DNA of 64,000 nucleotides, from NCBI GenBank assembly GCA_964035545.1, contig OZ037766.1, positions 9,433,722-9,497,721 of the forward strand, in the 5' to 3' direction. A program made the position numbers and the translations under genes. Shown here piece after piece: positions 63,000 through 64,000 of the stretch. Below the pieces are notes generated by a model, which was not told the DNA's origin, searched no databases, and saw only the letters and a list, made by a program, of their open reading frames with translations. Position 1 is the stretch's first letter; every line of letters begins with the position of its first letter. The stretch comes from Bugula neritina (Eukaryota; Bryozoa; Gymnolaemata; Cheilostomatida; Bugulidae).

Positions 63000-64000
63000 T
63001 CAGTTCAACATTATGGACATCATTGCACAAACATTTTAATCTTTACTACCTACAAAGGTATCTGATGGACTACTTGAAAATACAAAACTATGCTCCAGAT
63101 ACACAATGAACTGACCAGCAAAGTTAAAATGAGTTGGAGATGTAGAACATAATATCTTGTTCAAGGCTTTTCCCTGCTGTTGGAACCTTCTACTTCAGAA
63201 CACTGAATTGAACAAACATATGTAGATATATAAAACTTTGCAAACAATGATAATGTGAAATTAGTTGCTAAGTATTACATTGCTAATAAATACAGCATTG
63301 TGTAATGTTTTATTTAATTTTTTTTGAGCCATTTGATCTATAGGCCTGCATAGTATTTACTATATTATAACTAATAAATTGCAGACACATTATGTCAGAC
63401 CAGTTTCCATTTAAATAGAATCGTGTAGGCTATCAAATTTGTAGAAGTAAAAAACCGAATTCTTATTGAGTAAAATACTTGCCTTTTTTTCATGATGCCT
63501 CTACTGCTAAAAAGAGAAGTTTTTATCAATACAGCTCCATCAATCTGTATCCTGATGAAGCTAGTAGTTTAGGAACATTTGTGGCGGGGAGTGTAGGCTG
63601 AGCTGCAGTATAGGAAGAACCCCAACATATGTAATCTATTCAGCACATTATATGTATATTTATTCAAAAAAGAATTTAGAAAACGCTTTATGAAGCATGA
63701 ACAAAGTAAAAATTAATGCTGGTGAAAGTAATATTATTACACCCATTAGAATTACTAGCAGCTATAGCATTAAAATTATGTATTTTCATAAAAATGTGTC
63801 TAATTTATGCTACAAAGTTATTACTGCCAAAGGTTACAAAATTTACCAGTCACATTCATGCAGCTGGCGGAGAATAACTAACTTTCACATGCAATAAATA
63901 CAATTAGTAGCTCAATCTAAAACTAATGCGCTATTAAATGTTAGGAGTATAAGTTATAGTTATTCTAAGGAATAATTGCAAAAAAGTTACTTAGAGGAAT
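63000..64000. other. No gene seen
   Basis: AT-rich sequence without splice-supported coding frames. The open stretch at 63697-63897 has no motif or flanking exon signals. Confidence 0.35.

Overview
The window is nuclear DNA of an invertebrate animal. It is AT-rich, genes are split by GT-AG introns, and the families are metazoan: a nephrin-like immunoglobulin adhesion receptor, the ATAC-complex subunit ZZZ3, RING/ZZ zinc-finger proteins, SLC25 mitochondrial carriers, a BEL/Pao LTR retrotransposon and tRNA-derived SINEs. A sponge or another early-branching animal would fit, but nothing seen here fixes the phylum. All gene models were assembled by hand from splice sites, intron phases and family motifs.

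Layout. 1-189: an inverted copy, identical by eye, of an intron segment near 24.5 kb. 0.9-1.6 kb (+): last two exons of a ZZ zinc-finger gene. 2.6-6.9 kb (+): a RING gene with alanine-rich linker and two ZZ domains, carrying a hAT-type MITE with perfect 8-bp target duplication in an intron. 6.9-10.1 kb: intergenic, with a possible retroelement scrap. 10.1-14.5 kb (-): ZZZ3 (SANT/Myb plus ZZ). 14.5-17.8 kb: gene-poor, with a foldback repeat, degenerate simple repeats and a possible solo LTR. 17.8-37.6 kb (-): a 17-exon type I receptor of about 1086 residues (signal peptide, seven Ig domains, FN3, Cys-bearing juxtamembrane module, TM, tyrosine-rich tail), with SINEs in its introns and a likely untranslated first exon near 39.03 kb. 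39-43.6 kb: intergenic, with a long TG microsatellite and a 1.3-kb TIR element. 43.6-46.1 kb and 47.2-59.0 kb (+): two head-to-tail SLC25 carriers with the same six-exon structure. A 6.5-kb BEL/Pao element with two 700-bp LTRs sits in intron 1 of the second, and two TIR MITEs lie side by side in its intron 5. 59-62.3 kb: gene-poor. 62.3-62.9 kb (+): the last exons of an unrecognised gene.

How the genes relate. The ZZ domains of the two plus-strand genes are each cut by an intron at the same codon and phase, pointing to duplication of an exon pair; the ZZ of neighbouring ZZZ3 lacks that intron. The two carriers are mosaics: exons 2 to mid-5 and the introns between are almost the same, while exons 1 and 6 have diverged, which suggests gene conversion. 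The BEL element has LTRs that look identical and a clean 5-bp target duplication, yet lacks the integrase core, has a stop codon inside its RT and a changed RNase H site, so it was probably moved recently by enzymes made elsewhere. The receptor has the nephrin/Neph domain order, and its last residues combine an ITIM-like tyrosine site with a possible PDZ-binding end.
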